Positions 55,272 through 64,000 of a stretch of DNA of 64,000 bases are shown in pieces. The notes under the pieces were generated by a model, which saw nothing but the letters and a program-made list of their open reading frames with translations, ran no database searches and was not told the origin of the DNA. Every line of letters begins with the position of its first letter. Position 1 is the stretch's first letter. Position numbers and translations under genes: made by a program. The DNA comes from Pseudomonas sp. BCA17 (GTDB lineage: Bacteria > Pseudomonadota > Gammaproteobacteria > Pseudomonadales > Pseudomonadaceae): assembly GCF_004519405.1 (NCBI RefSeq), contig NZ_SGWI01000001.1, positions 1,736,001 to 1,800,000 of the forward strand, in the 5' to 3' direction.

Positions 55272-56000
55272 ATGTCCGTACACACCATGGAAACCCTGGC
55301 GCTGTTCGACAGCGCGCCCTACCAGAACGCCTTCAGCGCCCGGGTGATTGCCGTCAGCGAACAGGGCATCGCCCTGGAGCATACGCTCTTCTACCCCACG
55401 GGCGGCGGGCAGCCGGGCGACACCGGGCATCTGACCCTGGCCGATGGCACACGGGTCGACGTGGTGGGCACCGTGCGCGACCCGGTGCTGCGTTCAATCA
55501 TCTGGCACCAGGTGGAACACTGCCCCGAGCAATTGACGGCCGGCGTGCAGGTAGACGCCGGCCTCGACTGGGAGCGGCGCTACCAGCACATGAAGATGCA
55601 CACCTGCCTGCACCTGTTGTGCTCGCTCATCGATGCACCCGTGACCGGCTGCAGCATCAGCGCGGACAAAGGCCGCCTGGATTTCGACCTGCCGGAAATG
55701 ACCCTCGACAAAGACACCCTCACGCGCGACCTCAACGCCCTGATCGAGGCAGCCCACGCGGTGAAAACCCTGTCGATGCCCGCCACGGAGTATTCGACCT
55801 TGCTGCAGATAACCCGCACCCAGGCGGTGGCGCCCCCGGTGATCCAGGGTTCAGTGCGCGTGATTGAAATTGCAGGCGTCGACATCCAGCCCTGCGGCGG
55901 TACCCACGTGATCAACACCGAGGAAATCGGCAAGGTGTTCTGCGAAAAGATCGAGAAAAAGAGCAAGCACAACCGCCGAGTGATCCTGCGGTTTGAATAA
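55272..56000 (+). CDS. AlaX-type alanyl-tRNA editing protein
   Basis: 242 residues from the ATG at 55272, 5 bases after GGAGGA; an in-frame ATG at 55266 overlaps that site. Free-standing copy of the AlaRS editing domain: TLFYPTGGGQPGDTG, the zinc motif HTCLH (HxxxH) and the second metal motif CGGTH (CxxxH) are intact. AlaX enzymes hydrolyse Ser-tRNA(Ala) and related mischarged tRNAs. As last gene of the operon it may protect translation against serine or a product-like amino acid that accumulates when the operon is on. That link is inference. Confidence 0.9.
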   Translation: MSVHTMETLALFDSAPYQNAFSARVIAVSEQGIALEHTLFYPTGGGQPGDTGHLTLADGTRVDVVGTVRDPVLRSIIWHQVEHCPEQLTAGVQVDAGLDWERRYQHMKMHTCLHLLCSLIDAPVTGCSISADKGRLDFDLPEMTLDKDTLTRDLNALIEAAHAVKTLSMPATEYSTLLQITRTQAVAPPVIQGSVRVIEIAGVDIQPCGGTHVINTEEIGKVFCEKIEKKSKHNRRVILRFE

Positions 56001-56116
56001 CGCCCAACTGATAGTTCGTACAGCAAACTGACAGCAAATTTACGCGTTTGTAACATTCAGAAACGTACAATTCCCCCGGCAGCGTACCTCCCCCAGATAC
56101 GCCGTCCCGACTCATG

Positions 56117-56160
56117 GAGAAAGAGCGCCCAGCCTTTCTCTGTGGGTGCTTGCAGAGAAG
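56117..56160 (+). promoter_or_regulatory. Mutually exclusive hairpins in the leader of the ABC permease gene
   Basis: GAGAAAG/CTTTCTC (56117-56123 and 56134-56140) encloses in its loop a segment AGCGCCCA (56124-56131) that is complementary to TGGGTGCT (56143-56150). The CTTTCTCT arm can also pair, with one bulge, with AGAGAAG (56154-56160). The pairings cannot all form together; a compact pseudoknot or a switch is possible. I cannot assign it to a known riboswitch. Confidence 0.4.
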
Positions 56161-56215
56161 CTACGCTCAAACTCACCACGCCTTCTGAACCTGAACGCTG
56201 CAGGAACGACTGCCT

Positions 56216-56233
56216 ATGAGCCACTGCCTATGA
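56216..56233 (+). CDS. Possible five-codon leader peptide MSHCL
   Basis: ATG at 56216 begins Met-Ser-His-Cys-Leu and stops at TGA 56231-56233, overlapping the permease ATG at 56230 (ATGA). An AGGA lies 10 bases upstream of the mini-ORF, whereas the permease start has no ribosome site of its own. ACTGCCTATGA is directly repeated 14 bases apart at the two starts. Translational coupling is suggested; a chance arrangement is not excluded. Confidence 0.3.
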   Translation: MSHCL

Positions 56234-57975
56234 ACAAAGTGTTCCGTCATTACATCCCTGCGTCCACTTTGCGCCTGCTGCCCAACCGCTGGGATTTGGT
56301 TGCGCTGCCACTGGTGATCGGTTTTCTATTGTTTTTCTCCATCACCGCACGGGAGACCTGGGCGCCTATCGCCACCCTGCAAAGCGAAGTCATTTCCCTG
56401 GACCCAGCGAACCTGCCGGAATATGCAATGCGAACCACGCTGCGCATGCTCGCGGCAATGGTGGCGTCACTGGTTTTCACCCTGCTCTACGGCACCCTGG
56501 CCGCCAAAAGCCGGCGTGCCGAAAAACTGCTGGTGCCGGTGCTCGATATCCTGCAATCGGTGCCGGTCCTCGGTTACATCTCGTTTACGGTGACGTTCTT
56601 CCTGCTGCTGTTTCCCGGGCGCGTGCTCGGCGCCGAGTTCGCCGCCATCTTCGCGATCTTCACCAGCCAGGCCTGGAACATGACGTTCAGCTTCTATCAG
56701 TCGCTGCGCATGCTGCCCCATGACCTGGTGGAAGTGTCCACCAACCTGCGTCTCTCCGGTTGGCAGAAATTCTGGAAGCTCGACGTACCTTTCGCCATGC
56801 CCGGGCTTGTGTGGAACATGATGATGAGTATGTCCGGCGGCTGGTTTTTCGTGGTCGCTTCCGAAGCCATCACCGTCGGTGACAAAACCATCACCCTGCC
56901 GGGCGTGGGTTCGTACCTGGCCCTGGCCATCGCCCAGAAAGACCTGCACGCCGTGGGCTATGTGATCCTGGCGATGATCGCGGTCATCCTGATCTACGAC
57001 CAATTCCTGTTCCGCCCGCTGGTGGCCTGGGCTGACAAGTTCCGCATGGAAACCACCGCCTCCCAAGGCGCCGCTCCGCAATCCTGGGTGCTGAACCTGA
57101 TCCAGCGTACCCGTGTCGTCCAGCGCATCCTGCGCCCGGTCACCCGCACCTTCAGCCGCCTGGGCAACAAGCGGTTCAGCCCGGGGGGCGGTGCATTCAA
57201 GGCATTGCCGACAGAAACCCCCGCCGCGTCCAGACTCATCGACTGGGTCTGGGGCACACTGATCGCCCTGATGGCCGCGTATGCGCTGTACCACATCGTG
57301 CAGTACGTCGGCACCGAGGTCACTTTCGCCGAGGTCGGCCACGTGGTGGTGCTGGGCCTGATTACCTTGCTGCGGGTGGCCGGGCTGATCCTGATTGCCT
57401 CGCTGATCTGGGTGCCGCTGGGTGTGATGATCGGCCTGCGCCCGAAGCTGGCGGAAAAAATCCAGCCCTTGGCCCAGTTCCTCGCGGCGTTCCCGGCGAA
57501 TCTGCTGTTCCCGGTGTTCGTCATCGTGATCCTGCATTTCCATCTCAACCCGGACATCTGGCTGAGCCCGCTGATCGTGCTGGGCACCCAGTGGTACATC
57601 CTGTTCAACGTGATTGCCGGAGCCAGCGCCTTCCCCAACGACTTCAAGGAAGCCGCCGCCAACTTCCGCATTCGCGGCTGGCTGTGGTGGCGCAAGGTGA
57701 TGCTGCCGGGGATCTTCCCGTACTACATCACCGGTGCGATTACCGCCTCGGGCGGAGCCTGGAACGCCAGCATCGTGTCCGAGTACGTGTCCTGGGGCCA
57801 GGACAACGTGGTCGCCCACGGGTTGGGCGCCTATATCGCACAAACCACGGCCGCCGGTGATTTCCCCAAGATCGCCCTGGGCGTGGTGGTGATGTCGATC
57901 TTCGTGGTGGCGTTCAACCGTGCGGTCTGGCGCCCCATGTACGCCATCGCCGAAAACAAACTTCGTCTGAATTAA
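56230..57975 (+). CDS. NitT/TauT-type ABC transporter permease, two fused membrane domains
   Basis: 581 residues from the ATG at 56230. Two BPD_transp_1 domains in tandem: the first (about 20-275) with EAA-like loop VSTNLRLSGWQKFWKLDVPFAMPG, the second (about 340-575) with AANFRIRGWLWWRKVMLPGIFP. The fused form replaces a permease dimer. Such transporters of the nitrate/sulfonate/taurine class import small anions or unknown ligands. No binding-protein gene is adjacent. The stop overlaps a possible ATPase start (TAATG). Confidence 0.92.
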   Translation: MNKVFRHYIPASTLRLLPNRWDLVALPLVIGFLLFFSITARETWAPIATLQSEVISLDPANLPEYAMRTTLRMLAAMVASLVFTLLYGTLAAKSRRAEKLLVPVLDILQSVPVLGYISFTVTFFLLLFPGRVLGAEFAAIFAIFTSQAWNMTFSFYQSLRMLPHDLVEVSTNLRLSGWQKFWKLDVPFAMPGLVWNMMMSMSGGWFFVVASEAITVGDKTITLPGVGSYLALAIAQKDLHAVGYVILAMIAVILIYDQFLFRPLVAWADKFRMETTASQGAAPQSWVLNLIQRTRVVQRILRPVTRTFSRLGNKRFSPGGGAFKALPTETPAASRLIDWVWGTLIALMAAYALYHIVQYVGTEVTFAEVGHVVVLGLITLLRVAGLILIASLIWVPLGVMIGLRPKLAEKIQPLAQFLAAFPANLLFPVFVIVILHFHLNPDIWLSPLIVLGTQWYILFNVIAGASAFPNDFKEAAANFRIRGWLWWRKVMLPGIFPYYITGAITASGGAWNASIVSEYVSWGQDNVVAHGLGAYIAQTTAAGDFPKIALGVVVMSIFVVAFNRAVWRPMYAIAENKLRLN

Positions 57976-57989
57976 TGGGATTCGCTGTG

Positions 57990-59312
57990 ATGAATACCTA
58001 TACCGAACACACCGCCGACACCCCGCAAATCTATTCGCTGAAAAACGTGAACCGGGTCTTCGGCAAAGGCAAAGAAGAGCTGCAAGTGCTCAGCGGCGTA
58101 GACCTGAGCCTGCACGAAGGCGAAATCGTCGGCATGCTCGGCCGCTCCGGCTCGGGTAAATCGACGTTGCTGCGCATCATCGCCGGCTTGATCCAGCCGT
58201 CGTCGGGTGAAGTGAAATACCACGGCAAACCGCTGACCGGCCCGGCCGAAGGCGTCGCCATGGTATTCCAGACGTTCGCGCTGTTCCCCTGGCTGACCGT
58301 ACTGGAAAACGTGGAGGCCGGCCTGCAAGCCCTGCAAGTGGAGCGCAAGGAAGCCCGCAAGCGCGCCTTGGCCGCCATCGACCTGATCGGCCTGGACGGT
58401 TTCGAAAACGCTTACCCTCGTGAGCTGTCCGGTGGCATGCGCCAGCGCGTAGGCTTTGCCCGTGGCCTGGTGGTCAACCCGACCCTGCTGCTGATGGACG
58501 AACCGTTCTCGGCCCTGGATGTGCTCACCGCGGAAACGCTGCGCACCGACCTGCTGGATTTGTGGAGCGGCAAGCAACTGCCGATCAAGTCGATCCTGAT
58601 CGTGACGCACAACATCGAAGAAGCGGTGCTCATGTGCGACCGCATCCTGGTCCTGTCGTCCAACCCCGGACGCGTGGTCGCCGAGATCAAGGTGCCGTTC
58701 CCGCACCCGCGTAACCGGTTGGATCCGACTTTCCGGCAAATGGTCGACGACATCTACGCCCTGATGACCGACCGCCGCAGCGCCGATGCCAGCGTCGGCA
58801 AGCCCGAACTGAAGATGAGCAGCCTGCTGCCGGAAGTGTCCACCAACCTCATGGCCGGCCTGATCGAAACCCTCGCCGCCGAGCCCTACAACGGCCATGC
58901 CGGCCTGCCCACCGTGGCCGAACGGCGCCTGCTGGAAGTCGACGACCTGTTCCCCGTCGCCGAAATGCTGGAGCACCTGGGCTTCGCCGAACTCAAGGGT
59001 GCCGACATCACGCTCACCGACGCCGGCAAGCTCTTCGCCGACTACGGCACCCAGGAACGCAAGACCCTGTTCGCCGAACACTTGATCCAGCACGTACCGC
59101 TGGCCGCACGCATTCACCAGGTACTGCTTGAACGCAGCGGGCACCGCGCACCTCGGGTGCGCTTCGAACAAGAGCTGGAAGACTCGATGACCGAAGCGTT
59201 CGTGGAGAAAACCCTGGAAACCGTGGTGGCGTGGGGGCGCTATGCGGAGATCTTCTCCTATGACGACCACACCGAGACGTTCAGCCTGGAGGACGTCGAA
59301 GGCAGCATGTAG
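57990..59312 (+). CDS. NitT/TauT-type ABC transporter ATP-binding protein with AAA-associated C-terminal domain
   Basis: 440 residues from the ATG at 57990 (GGGA 9 bases upstream); the ATG at 57975 overlapping the permease stop would add five residues. ATPase domain (about 15-265): Walker A GRSGSGKST, Q-loop VFQTFALFPW, signature LSGGMRQR, Walker B LLLMDEP, and the H-loop in IVTHNIEEA. A C-terminal AAA-associated domain (about 285-435) follows, as in this transporter subgroup where it may act as a regulatory or sensor module. Partner of the fused permease. Confidence 0.9.
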   Translation: MNTYTEHTADTPQIYSLKNVNRVFGKGKEELQVLSGVDLSLHEGEIVGMLGRSGSGKSTLLRIIAGLIQPSSGEVKYHGKPLTGPAEGVAMVFQTFALFPWLTVLENVEAGLQALQVERKEARKRALAAIDLIGLDGFENAYPRELSGGMRQRVGFARGLVVNPTLLLMDEPFSALDVLTAETLRTDLLDLWSGKQLPIKSILIVTHNIEEAVLMCDRILVLSSNPGRVVAEIKVPFPHPRNRLDPTFRQMVDDIYALMTDRRSADASVGKPELKMSSLLPEVSTNLMAGLIETLAAEPYNGHAGLPTVAERRLLEVDDLFPVAEMLEHLGFAELKGADITLTDAGKLFADYGTQERKTLFAEHLIQHVPLAARIHQVLLERSGHRAPRVRFEQELEDSMTEAFVEKTLETVVAWGRYAEIFSYDDHTETFSLEDVEGSM

Positions 59313-59327
59313 CCCCCTGGAAGCAGC

Positions 59328-59350
59328 GGGAGGGGGTTTGATCCCCTCCC
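59328..59350. terminator. GC-rich hairpin between the ABC operon and prpD
   Basis: GGGAGGGG (59328-59335) pairs with CCCCTCCC (59343-59350) around a GTTTGAT loop between convergent genes. No T-run follows, so it may be a short REP relative that also terminates. Confidence 0.55.
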
Positions 59351-59370
59351 CCATTAATCCCCGGTGTTTT

Positions 59371-60855
59371 TCAGATCACGAACAGATCCAGGAAACGGTT
59401 CACTGGCGTGGCCTCAAGCCGCGCCTGATCCTTGCACAACGCAAAAATCTCCCCACTGCGCTGCGCGGTAAACCGTGTGGCCAGGTTGGCCTTGAACTTC
59501 TCTTCCAGCAACGGAACGCCGTCTACCCGGCGACGGCGATGGCCAATCGGGTACTCCACCGCTACCTGCCTGGTGTGGGTGCCGTCGGTGAAAAACACCT
59601 GGACCGCGTTGGCGATGGAGCGTTTGTCCGCCTCCAGGTATTCACGGCTGTAACGTGGGTCTTCGACGATGACCATCTTTTCGCGCAACTGGTCGATGAT
59701 GGGATGCGCGGCATGGAATTCATCCTCGTACTGCTCCGCTACCAGATTGCCGAAGGCCAGGGGCACGGCGGTCATGTATTGCAGGCAGTGGTCGCGGTCG
59801 GCGGCGTTGGCCAGCGGGCCGACCTTGGAGATGATGCGAATCGCCGACTCATGGGTGCTGATCACGATACGCTCGATTTCATGCAGCCGGTCCTTCACTG
59901 ACGGGTGCAGGATCACCGCGGCTTCGCACGCCGTTTGCGCATGGAACTCGGCGGGAAAGCTGATCTTGAACAACACATTTTCCATCACGTAGGTGCCGTA
60001 GGGCTGGGACAGGCTGAAGGTACGTTTATCCTCCGGCTTGAGGGCCAGATCCTTATTGGTGTGGCTGAACAGCACATCGTAAAAGCCCCACTGCGGCGCA
60101 CTCAATACACCGGGGATACCCATCTCGCCGCGCAGCGCGATATCCGCCAGGCGCACACCACGGCTCGACGCGTCCCCCGCCGCCCAGGACTTGCGCGAAC
60201 CGGCGTTCGGCGCATGCCGGTACGTACGCAGCGCCTGGCCATCCACAAAGGCATGGGACAAGGCCGCGAGCAACTGCTCACGGTCGGCGCCCATCAGCTT
60301 GGCGGTGACGGCCGTGGAAGCGACTTTCACCAGCAACACATGGTCGAGACCCACGCGGTTGAAGGCGTTTTCCAGGGCAATCACGCCCTGGATCTCGTGG
60401 GCCATGATCATCGCTTCCAGCACCGCACGCAGGGTCAACGGCGCGTCCCCGTTGGCCACGTGCTTTTGCGACAGATGGTCGGCCACGGCGAGGATGCCGC
60501 CCAGGTTATCCGAAGGGTGCCCCCATTCGGCGGCGAGCCAGGTGTCGTTGTAATCGAGCCAACGCACGATACAGCCGATATCCCACGCGGCCTTGACCGG
60601 GTCCAACCGGAATGACGTACCCGGCACACGCGCGCCGAACGGTACCACCGTGCCTTCGACGAGTGGCCCCAGGTGCTTGGTGCACTCGGGGAAGCGCAAA
60701 GCCAGCAGGCCACAGCCCAGCGTATCCATCAGGCAGTTGCGGGCGGTGTCCAGCGCGTCCGTGGAGTCGATCCGGTAATTGAGGACATAGTCAGCAATAT
60801 CCTGCAGGACCTGATCGTAGTCGGGACGGTTGTTCTGGTCGACGTTGGCACTCAT
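59371..60855 (-). CDS. prpD: 2-methylcitrate dehydratase
   Basis: 494 residues from the ATG at 60855; the frame runs upstream but without family sequence. MmgE/PrpD family: [32 protein letters not shown] region, [15 protein letters not shown] and [12 protein letters not shown]. It dehydrates 2-methylcitrate to 2-methyl-cis-aconitate in propionate breakdown. It is the distal gene after acnD and prpF on the minus strand. In strains with AcnD-PrpF, PrpD is partly redundant. Confidence 0.94.
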   Translation of the reverse strand: MSANVDQNNRPDYDQVLQDIADYVLNYRIDSTDALDTARNCLMDTLGCGLLALRFPECTKHLGPLVEGTVVPFGARVPGTSFRLDPVKAAWDIGCIVRWLDYNDTWLAAEWGHPSDNLGGILAVADHLSQKHVANGDAPLTLRAVLEAMIMAHEIQGVIALENAFNRVGLDHVLLVKVASTAVTAKLMGADREQLLAALSHAFVDGQALRTYRHAPNAGSRKSWAAGDASSRGVRLADIALRGEMGIPGVLSAPQWGFYDVLFSHTNKDLALKPEDKRTFSLSQPYGTYVMENVLFKISFPAEFHAQTACEAAVILHPSVKDRLHEIERIVISTHESAIRIISKVGPLANAADRDHCLQYMTAVPLAFGNLVAEQYEDEFHAAHPIIDQLREKMVIVEDPRYSREYLEADKRSIANAVQVFFTDGTHTRQVAVEYPIGHRRRRVDGVPLLEEKFKANLATRFTAQRSGEIFALCKDQARLEATPVNRFLDLFVI

Positions 60856-60937
60856 GGCAGTTCTCCAAAAGGGGTGGGGGTGGGTCCTCGGGCTTACGGT
60901 TGAAGGAAGCAGATCTTGAATGTCTGCCTTGAATTGC

Positions 60938-60960
60938 GGGAGGGGGCTTGCCCCTCTCAC
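60938..60960. repeat. REP-like palindrome between prpF and prpD
   Basis: GGGAGGGGGCTTGCCCCTCTC is an imperfect palindrome with a CTTG centre, of the same GGGGGCTTG type as the repeat at 15389-15440. It lies in the 125-base gap inside the prp gene set and could modulate expression of prpD. Confidence 0.6.
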
Positions 60961-60980
60961 ATTGGAACTGTGCAGGGGTT

Positions 60981-62171
60981 TTAGAAGGCGTCGCCGGGAA
61001 TACGCACGAAGCCTTCCATCAACACCCGCGCACTGCGGCTCATGATGGCTTTCTTGACGACCCACTCGCCGTTCACTTGGCTGGCCTCAGCGCCAACGCG
61101 CAAGGTGCCGGACGGGTGTCCGAAGCGCACGGCGTTGCGTTCCACACCACCGGCCGCCAGGTTGACCAGGGTGCCGGAAATCGCCGCCGCTGTTCCAATC
61201 GCCACCGCTGCCGTGCCCATCATCGCGTGGTGCAACTTGCCCATGGACAGCGCGCGCACCAGCAGGTCCACATCCGCAGCCTTGATCGCCTTGCCGCTGG
61301 ATGCCACGTAATCCGCAGGCTTGGCCACAAACGCAACCTTCGGTGTGTGCTGGCGCCGGGCAGCTTCATCGACATGCTGGATCAGGCCCATGCGCAGCGC
61401 GCCATAGGCTCGCACGGTCTCGAACATCGCCAGGGCTTTCGGGTCGCTGTTGATCGCACCTTGCAGCTCGGTGCCGGTGTAGCCGAGGTCTTCGGCGTTG
61501 ATAAAAATCGTCGGGATACCGGCATTGATCAACGTCGCCTTGAAGGTGCCGACACCCGGCACTTCCAGGTCGTCGACGAGGTTGCCGGTGGGGAACATCG
61601 AACCACCGCCGCCCTCTTCTTCCGCTGCCGGGTCCATGAACTCAAGCTGCACTTCAGCGGCCGGGAAGGTCACGCCGTCGAGTTCGAAGTCACCGGTCTC
61701 CTGCACGGCGCCATCGGTGATGGGTACGTGGGCAATGATGGTCTTGCCGATATTGGCCTGCCACACCCGCACCACGGCCACGCCGTTGTGCGGCACGCGG
61801 GCCGGGTCGACCAGCCCGGCGCTGATGGCGAACGAGCCCACCGCCGCCGACAGGTTGCCGCAGTTGCCGCTCCAATCGACAAAGGGTTTGTCGATGGAGA
61901 CCTGGCCGAACAGGTAGTCCACGTCGTGCCCGGCGCGGGTGCTTTTCGCCAGGATGACCGTCTTGCTGGTGCTCGATGTGGCGCCGCCCATGCCGTCGAT
62001 CTGTTTGTCGTACGGGTCGGGGCTGCCGATCACCCGCAACAGCAAGGCGTCGCGCGCGGCGCCCGGCATCTGTGCCGCTTCGGGCAGGTCCTTGAGGCTG
62101 AAAAATACGCCCTTGCTGGTACCGCCACGCATGTAAGTGGCCGGGATCTTGATTTGCGCTGCGTGTGCCAT
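60981..62171 (-). CDS. prpF: AcnD-accessory protein / 2-methylaconitate cis-trans isomerase
   Basis: 396 residues from the ATG at 62171. PrpF family: [12 protein letters not shown] at the N-terminus, [34 protein letters not shown] and [14 protein letters not shown]. It isomerises trans-2-methylaconitate, the product of AcnD, to the cis form. It starts 11 bases after the acnD stop. Confidence 0.95.
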   Translation of the reverse strand: MAHAAQIKIPATYMRGGTSKGVFFSLKDLPEAAQMPGAARDALLLRVIGSPDPYDKQIDGMGGATSSTSKTVILAKSTRAGHDVDYLFGQVSIDKPFVDWSGNCGNLSAAVGSFAISAGLVDPARVPHNGVAVVRVWQANIGKTIIAHVPITDGAVQETGDFELDGVTFPAAEVQLEFMDPAAEEEGGGGSMFPTGNLVDDLEVPGVGTFKATLINAGIPTIFINAEDLGYTGTELQGAINSDPKALAMFETVRAYGALRMGLIQHVDEAARRQHTPKVAFVAKPADYVASSGKAIKAADVDLLVRALSMGKLHHAMMGTAAVAIGTAAAISGTLVNLAAGGVERNAVRFGHPSGTLRVGAEASQVNGEWVVKKAIMSRSARVLMEGFVRIPGDAF

Positions 62172-62182
62172 GGTTATCCTCT

Positions 62183-64000
62183 TCAGGCGGTGGCCGCCGA
62201 TTCCAGGAAGTCCTGGGCAAAACGCTGCAACACGCCGCCCGCCTCGTAGATCGACACTTCTTCGGCGGTGTCCAGGCGGCAAGTCACCGGCACTTCGACA
62301 CGTTCGCCATTCTTGCGGTTGATCACCAGGGTCAGTTGCGCACGCGGGGTGCGTGCGCCGACCACGTCATAGGTTTCGCTGCCATCGATCTTCAGCGTGT
62401 GACGGTCGGTACCCGGCAGGAACTCCAACGGCAGCACGCCCATGCCCACCAGGTTGGTACGGTGGATGCGCTCGAAACCTTCAGCCGCAATCGCTTCCAC
62501 ACCGGCCAGGCGCACGCCCTTGGCCGCCCAGTCACGGGATGAACCCTGGCCGTAATCGGCACCGGCAATGATGATCAGCGATTGCTTGCGCTCCATATAG
62601 GTTTCGATGGCTTCCCACATCCGCGTGACCTGGCCTTCGGGCTCGATGCGCGCCAGGGAACCCTGCTTGACCTTGCCGTTTTCAACCACCATTTCGTTGA
62701 ACAGTTTCGGGTTGGCAAAGGTGGCACGTTGTGCGGTCAGGTGGTCGCCCCTGTGAGTCGCGTAGGAGTTGAAGTCGACTTCCGGCAGGCCCATTTTCGC
62801 CAGGTATTCACCCGCGGCGCTGTCGAGCATGATCGCGTTGGAAGGCGACAGGTGGTCGGTGGTGATGTTGTCCGGCAGCACCGCCAGCGGGCGCATGCCC
62901 TTGAGCGGTCGCGCCCCGGCCAGCGCGCCTTCCCAGTACGGTGGGCGGCGGATATAGGTGCTCTGCGGGCGCCAGTCATACAGCGGCGCGACTTTCGGGC
63001 CGGTGTCTTCGTGCACGGCAAACATCGGGATGTAGACTTTGCGGAACTGTTCCGGCTTGACGGACGCCTTGACCACCGCGTCGATCTCTTCATCGCTCGG
63101 CCAGATGTCTTGCAGGCGGATTTCCTTGCCGGCGGCATCCAGGCCCAGCACGTCCTTCTCGATATCGAAACGGATGGTGCCGGCAATTGCGTAGGCCACT
63201 ACCAACGGCGGCGAAGCGAGGAAGGCTTGCTTGGCGTACGGGTGAATACGCCCATCGAAGTTGCGGTTACCCGAGAGCACGGCGGTGGCGTACAGGTCGC
63301 GGTCGATGATTTCCTGCTGGATCACCGGGTCGAGCGCGCCGGACATGCCGTTGCAGGTGGTGCAGGCAAACGCCACCACGCCGAAGCCGAGCTTCTCCAG
63401 CTCGTGGTCCAGGCCGGCTTCTTCCAGGTACATGGCCACGGTTTTCGAGCCCGGCGCCAACGAGGATTTGACCCACGGTTTACGGATCAGCCCCAGCTTG
63501 TTGGCGTTGCGCGCCAGCAGGCCGGCAGCGATCACGTTGCGCGGGTTGCTGGTGTTGGTGCAGCTGGTAATGGCCGCGATGATCACCGCGCCGTCGGGCA
63601 TTTGGCCGGGGACTTCTTCCCAGGGGCCGCAAATGCCTTTGGACGCCAGGTCGCGGGTCGCCACGCGAGCATGCGGGTTGCTCGGGCCCGCCATGTTGCG
63701 CACGACACTGGACAGGTCGAAGGTCAGGCCGCGCTCGTATTGCGCACTGCCGAGGTCATCGGCCCACAGGCCGGTGTGGCGGGCGTACTGCTCGACCAGG
63801 GCGACTTGCTCGTCTTCGCGGCCGGTGAGCTTCAGGTAGGCGATAGTCTGTTGGTCGATGTAGAACATCGCCGCCGTGGCGCCGTATTCCGGTGCCATGT
63901 TGGAGATGGTCGCACGGTCGCCCAGGGTGAGTGCCGAAGCCCCTTCGCCGAAGAACTCCAGCCATGCGCCCACGACTTTTTGTTTGCGCAAAAACTCGGT
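62183..64000 (-). CDS. acnD: Fe/S-dependent 2-methylisocitrate dehydratase AcnD (5' end outside window)
   Basis: The last 605 or so codons are present and the frame is open to the window edge. Aconitase family: the [4Fe-4S] cysteine in ITSCTNTSNPRN and the pair in VAFACTTCNG, then the swivel domain with DNITTDHLSPSNAI and GADYGQGSSRDWAAKG, whose Ser-Arg is catalytic. It converts 2-methylcitrate to trans-2-methylaconitate. The order acnD-prpF-prpD and the strong family match give the identity; prpC and prpB are expected upstream, outside the window. Confidence 0.95.
   Translation of the reverse strand, partial: TEFLRKQKVVGAWLEFFGEGASALTLGDRATISNMAPEYGATAAMFYIDQQTIAYLKLTGREDEQVALVEQYARHTGLWADDLGSAQYERGLTFDLSSVVRNMAGPSNPHARVATRDLASKGICGPWEEVPGQMPDGAVIIAAITSCTNTSNPRNVIAAGLLARNANKLGLIRKPWVKSSLAPGSKTVAMYLEEAGLDHELEKLGFGVVAFACTTCNGMSGALDPVIQQEIIDRDLYATAVLSGNRNFDGRIHPYAKQAFLASPPLVVAYAIAGTIRFDIEKDVLGLDAAGKEIRLQDIWPSDEEIDAVVKASVKPEQFRKVYIPMFAVHEDTGPKVAPLYDWRPQSTYIRRPPYWEGALAGARPLKGMRPLAVLPDNITTDHLSPSNAIMLDSAAGEYLAKMGLPEVDFNSYATHRGDHLTAQRATFANPKLFNEMVVENGKVKQGSLARIEPEGQVTRMWEAIETYMERKQSLIIIAGADYGQGSSRDWAAKGVRLAGVEAIAAEGFERIHRTNLVGMGVLPLEFLPGTDRHTLKIDGSETYDVVGARTPRAQLTLVINRKNGERVEVPVTCRLDTAEEVSIYEAGGVLQRFAQDFLESAATA

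Noticed and set aside
56195..56215. Possible mini-ykkC (guanidine-II) riboswitch because of an ACGA-containing hairpin before the NitT-type permease
   Set aside because: Only one ACGR-type loop is seen; the class needs two.
39649..60960. CRISPR arrays or tandem repeats suggested by several short palindromes
   Set aside because: The palindromes are single, scattered between genes and unlike each other apart from REP-type cores; there is no regular repeat-spacer pattern.

Overview
The window is chromosomal DNA of a Pseudomonas, most likely of the P. fluorescens group. The evidence is high-GC coding DNA, dense operons, REP-like hairpins between convergent genes, and gene blocks whose order I recognise from Pseudomonas chromosomes: yggL-dacB-dgc-rlmKL-rmf-pyrD, and nasST-nasA-kinase-nirBD-nasC-cobA-oprF-sigX-cmpX-crfX-cmaX-rraA-hydrolase-ppsA-ppsR. 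No tRNA, rRNA, CRISPR array, insertion sequence or prophage was seen.

Layout. 1-412: end of a 2-hydroxyacid dehydrogenase gene. 487-11763: nine minus-strand genes that look like one uptake and catabolism operon (HAD hydrolase, FAD amine/amino-acid oxidase, periplasmic binding protein, two permeases, double ATPase, M20 deacylase, semialdehyde dehydrogenase, hydroxyacid dehydrogenase). 12265-15352: GNAT, cupin and aldehyde dehydrogenase genes. 15501-16826: a second FAD oxidase whose upstream region resembles that of the HAD gene. 17087-26018: core genes. 26105-28051: a small remnant of a type III secretion locus (lytic transglycosylase, HilA-type DNA-binding protein, secretin lacking its pore domain). 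28288-39633: nitrate and nitrite assimilation. Three transcription units there each show a sigma-54 promoter followed by a two-hexaloop (ANTAR/NasT) antiterminator and an intrinsic terminator. 39693-48832: envelope-stress and central-metabolism block. 48931-56000: a MocR regulator facing a five-gene sulfur/cysteine-type operon. 56230-59312: a NitT/TauT-like ABC transporter with a structured leader. 59371-64000: propionate (2-methylcitrate) genes prpD, prpF, acnD, the last cut by the window edge.

The most unusual system is the 50459-56000 operon: an EamA-type exporter, one 620-residue polypeptide joining a JAMM peptidase, a ubiquitin-like sulfur carrier ending in Gly-Gly, an E1-like adenylyltransferase and a rhodanese, then a cysteine-synthase paralogue, a serine acetyltransferase with an extra C-terminal domain, and a free-standing AlaX editing enzyme. 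The four domains match, in one chain, the parts of the mycobacterial Mec+/CysO/MoeZ route in which CysM uses a protein thiocarboxylate as sulfur donor. I infer a protein-thiocarboxylate route to cysteine or a cysteine-like amino acid, with export and tRNA proofreading. The product is not known from sequence.
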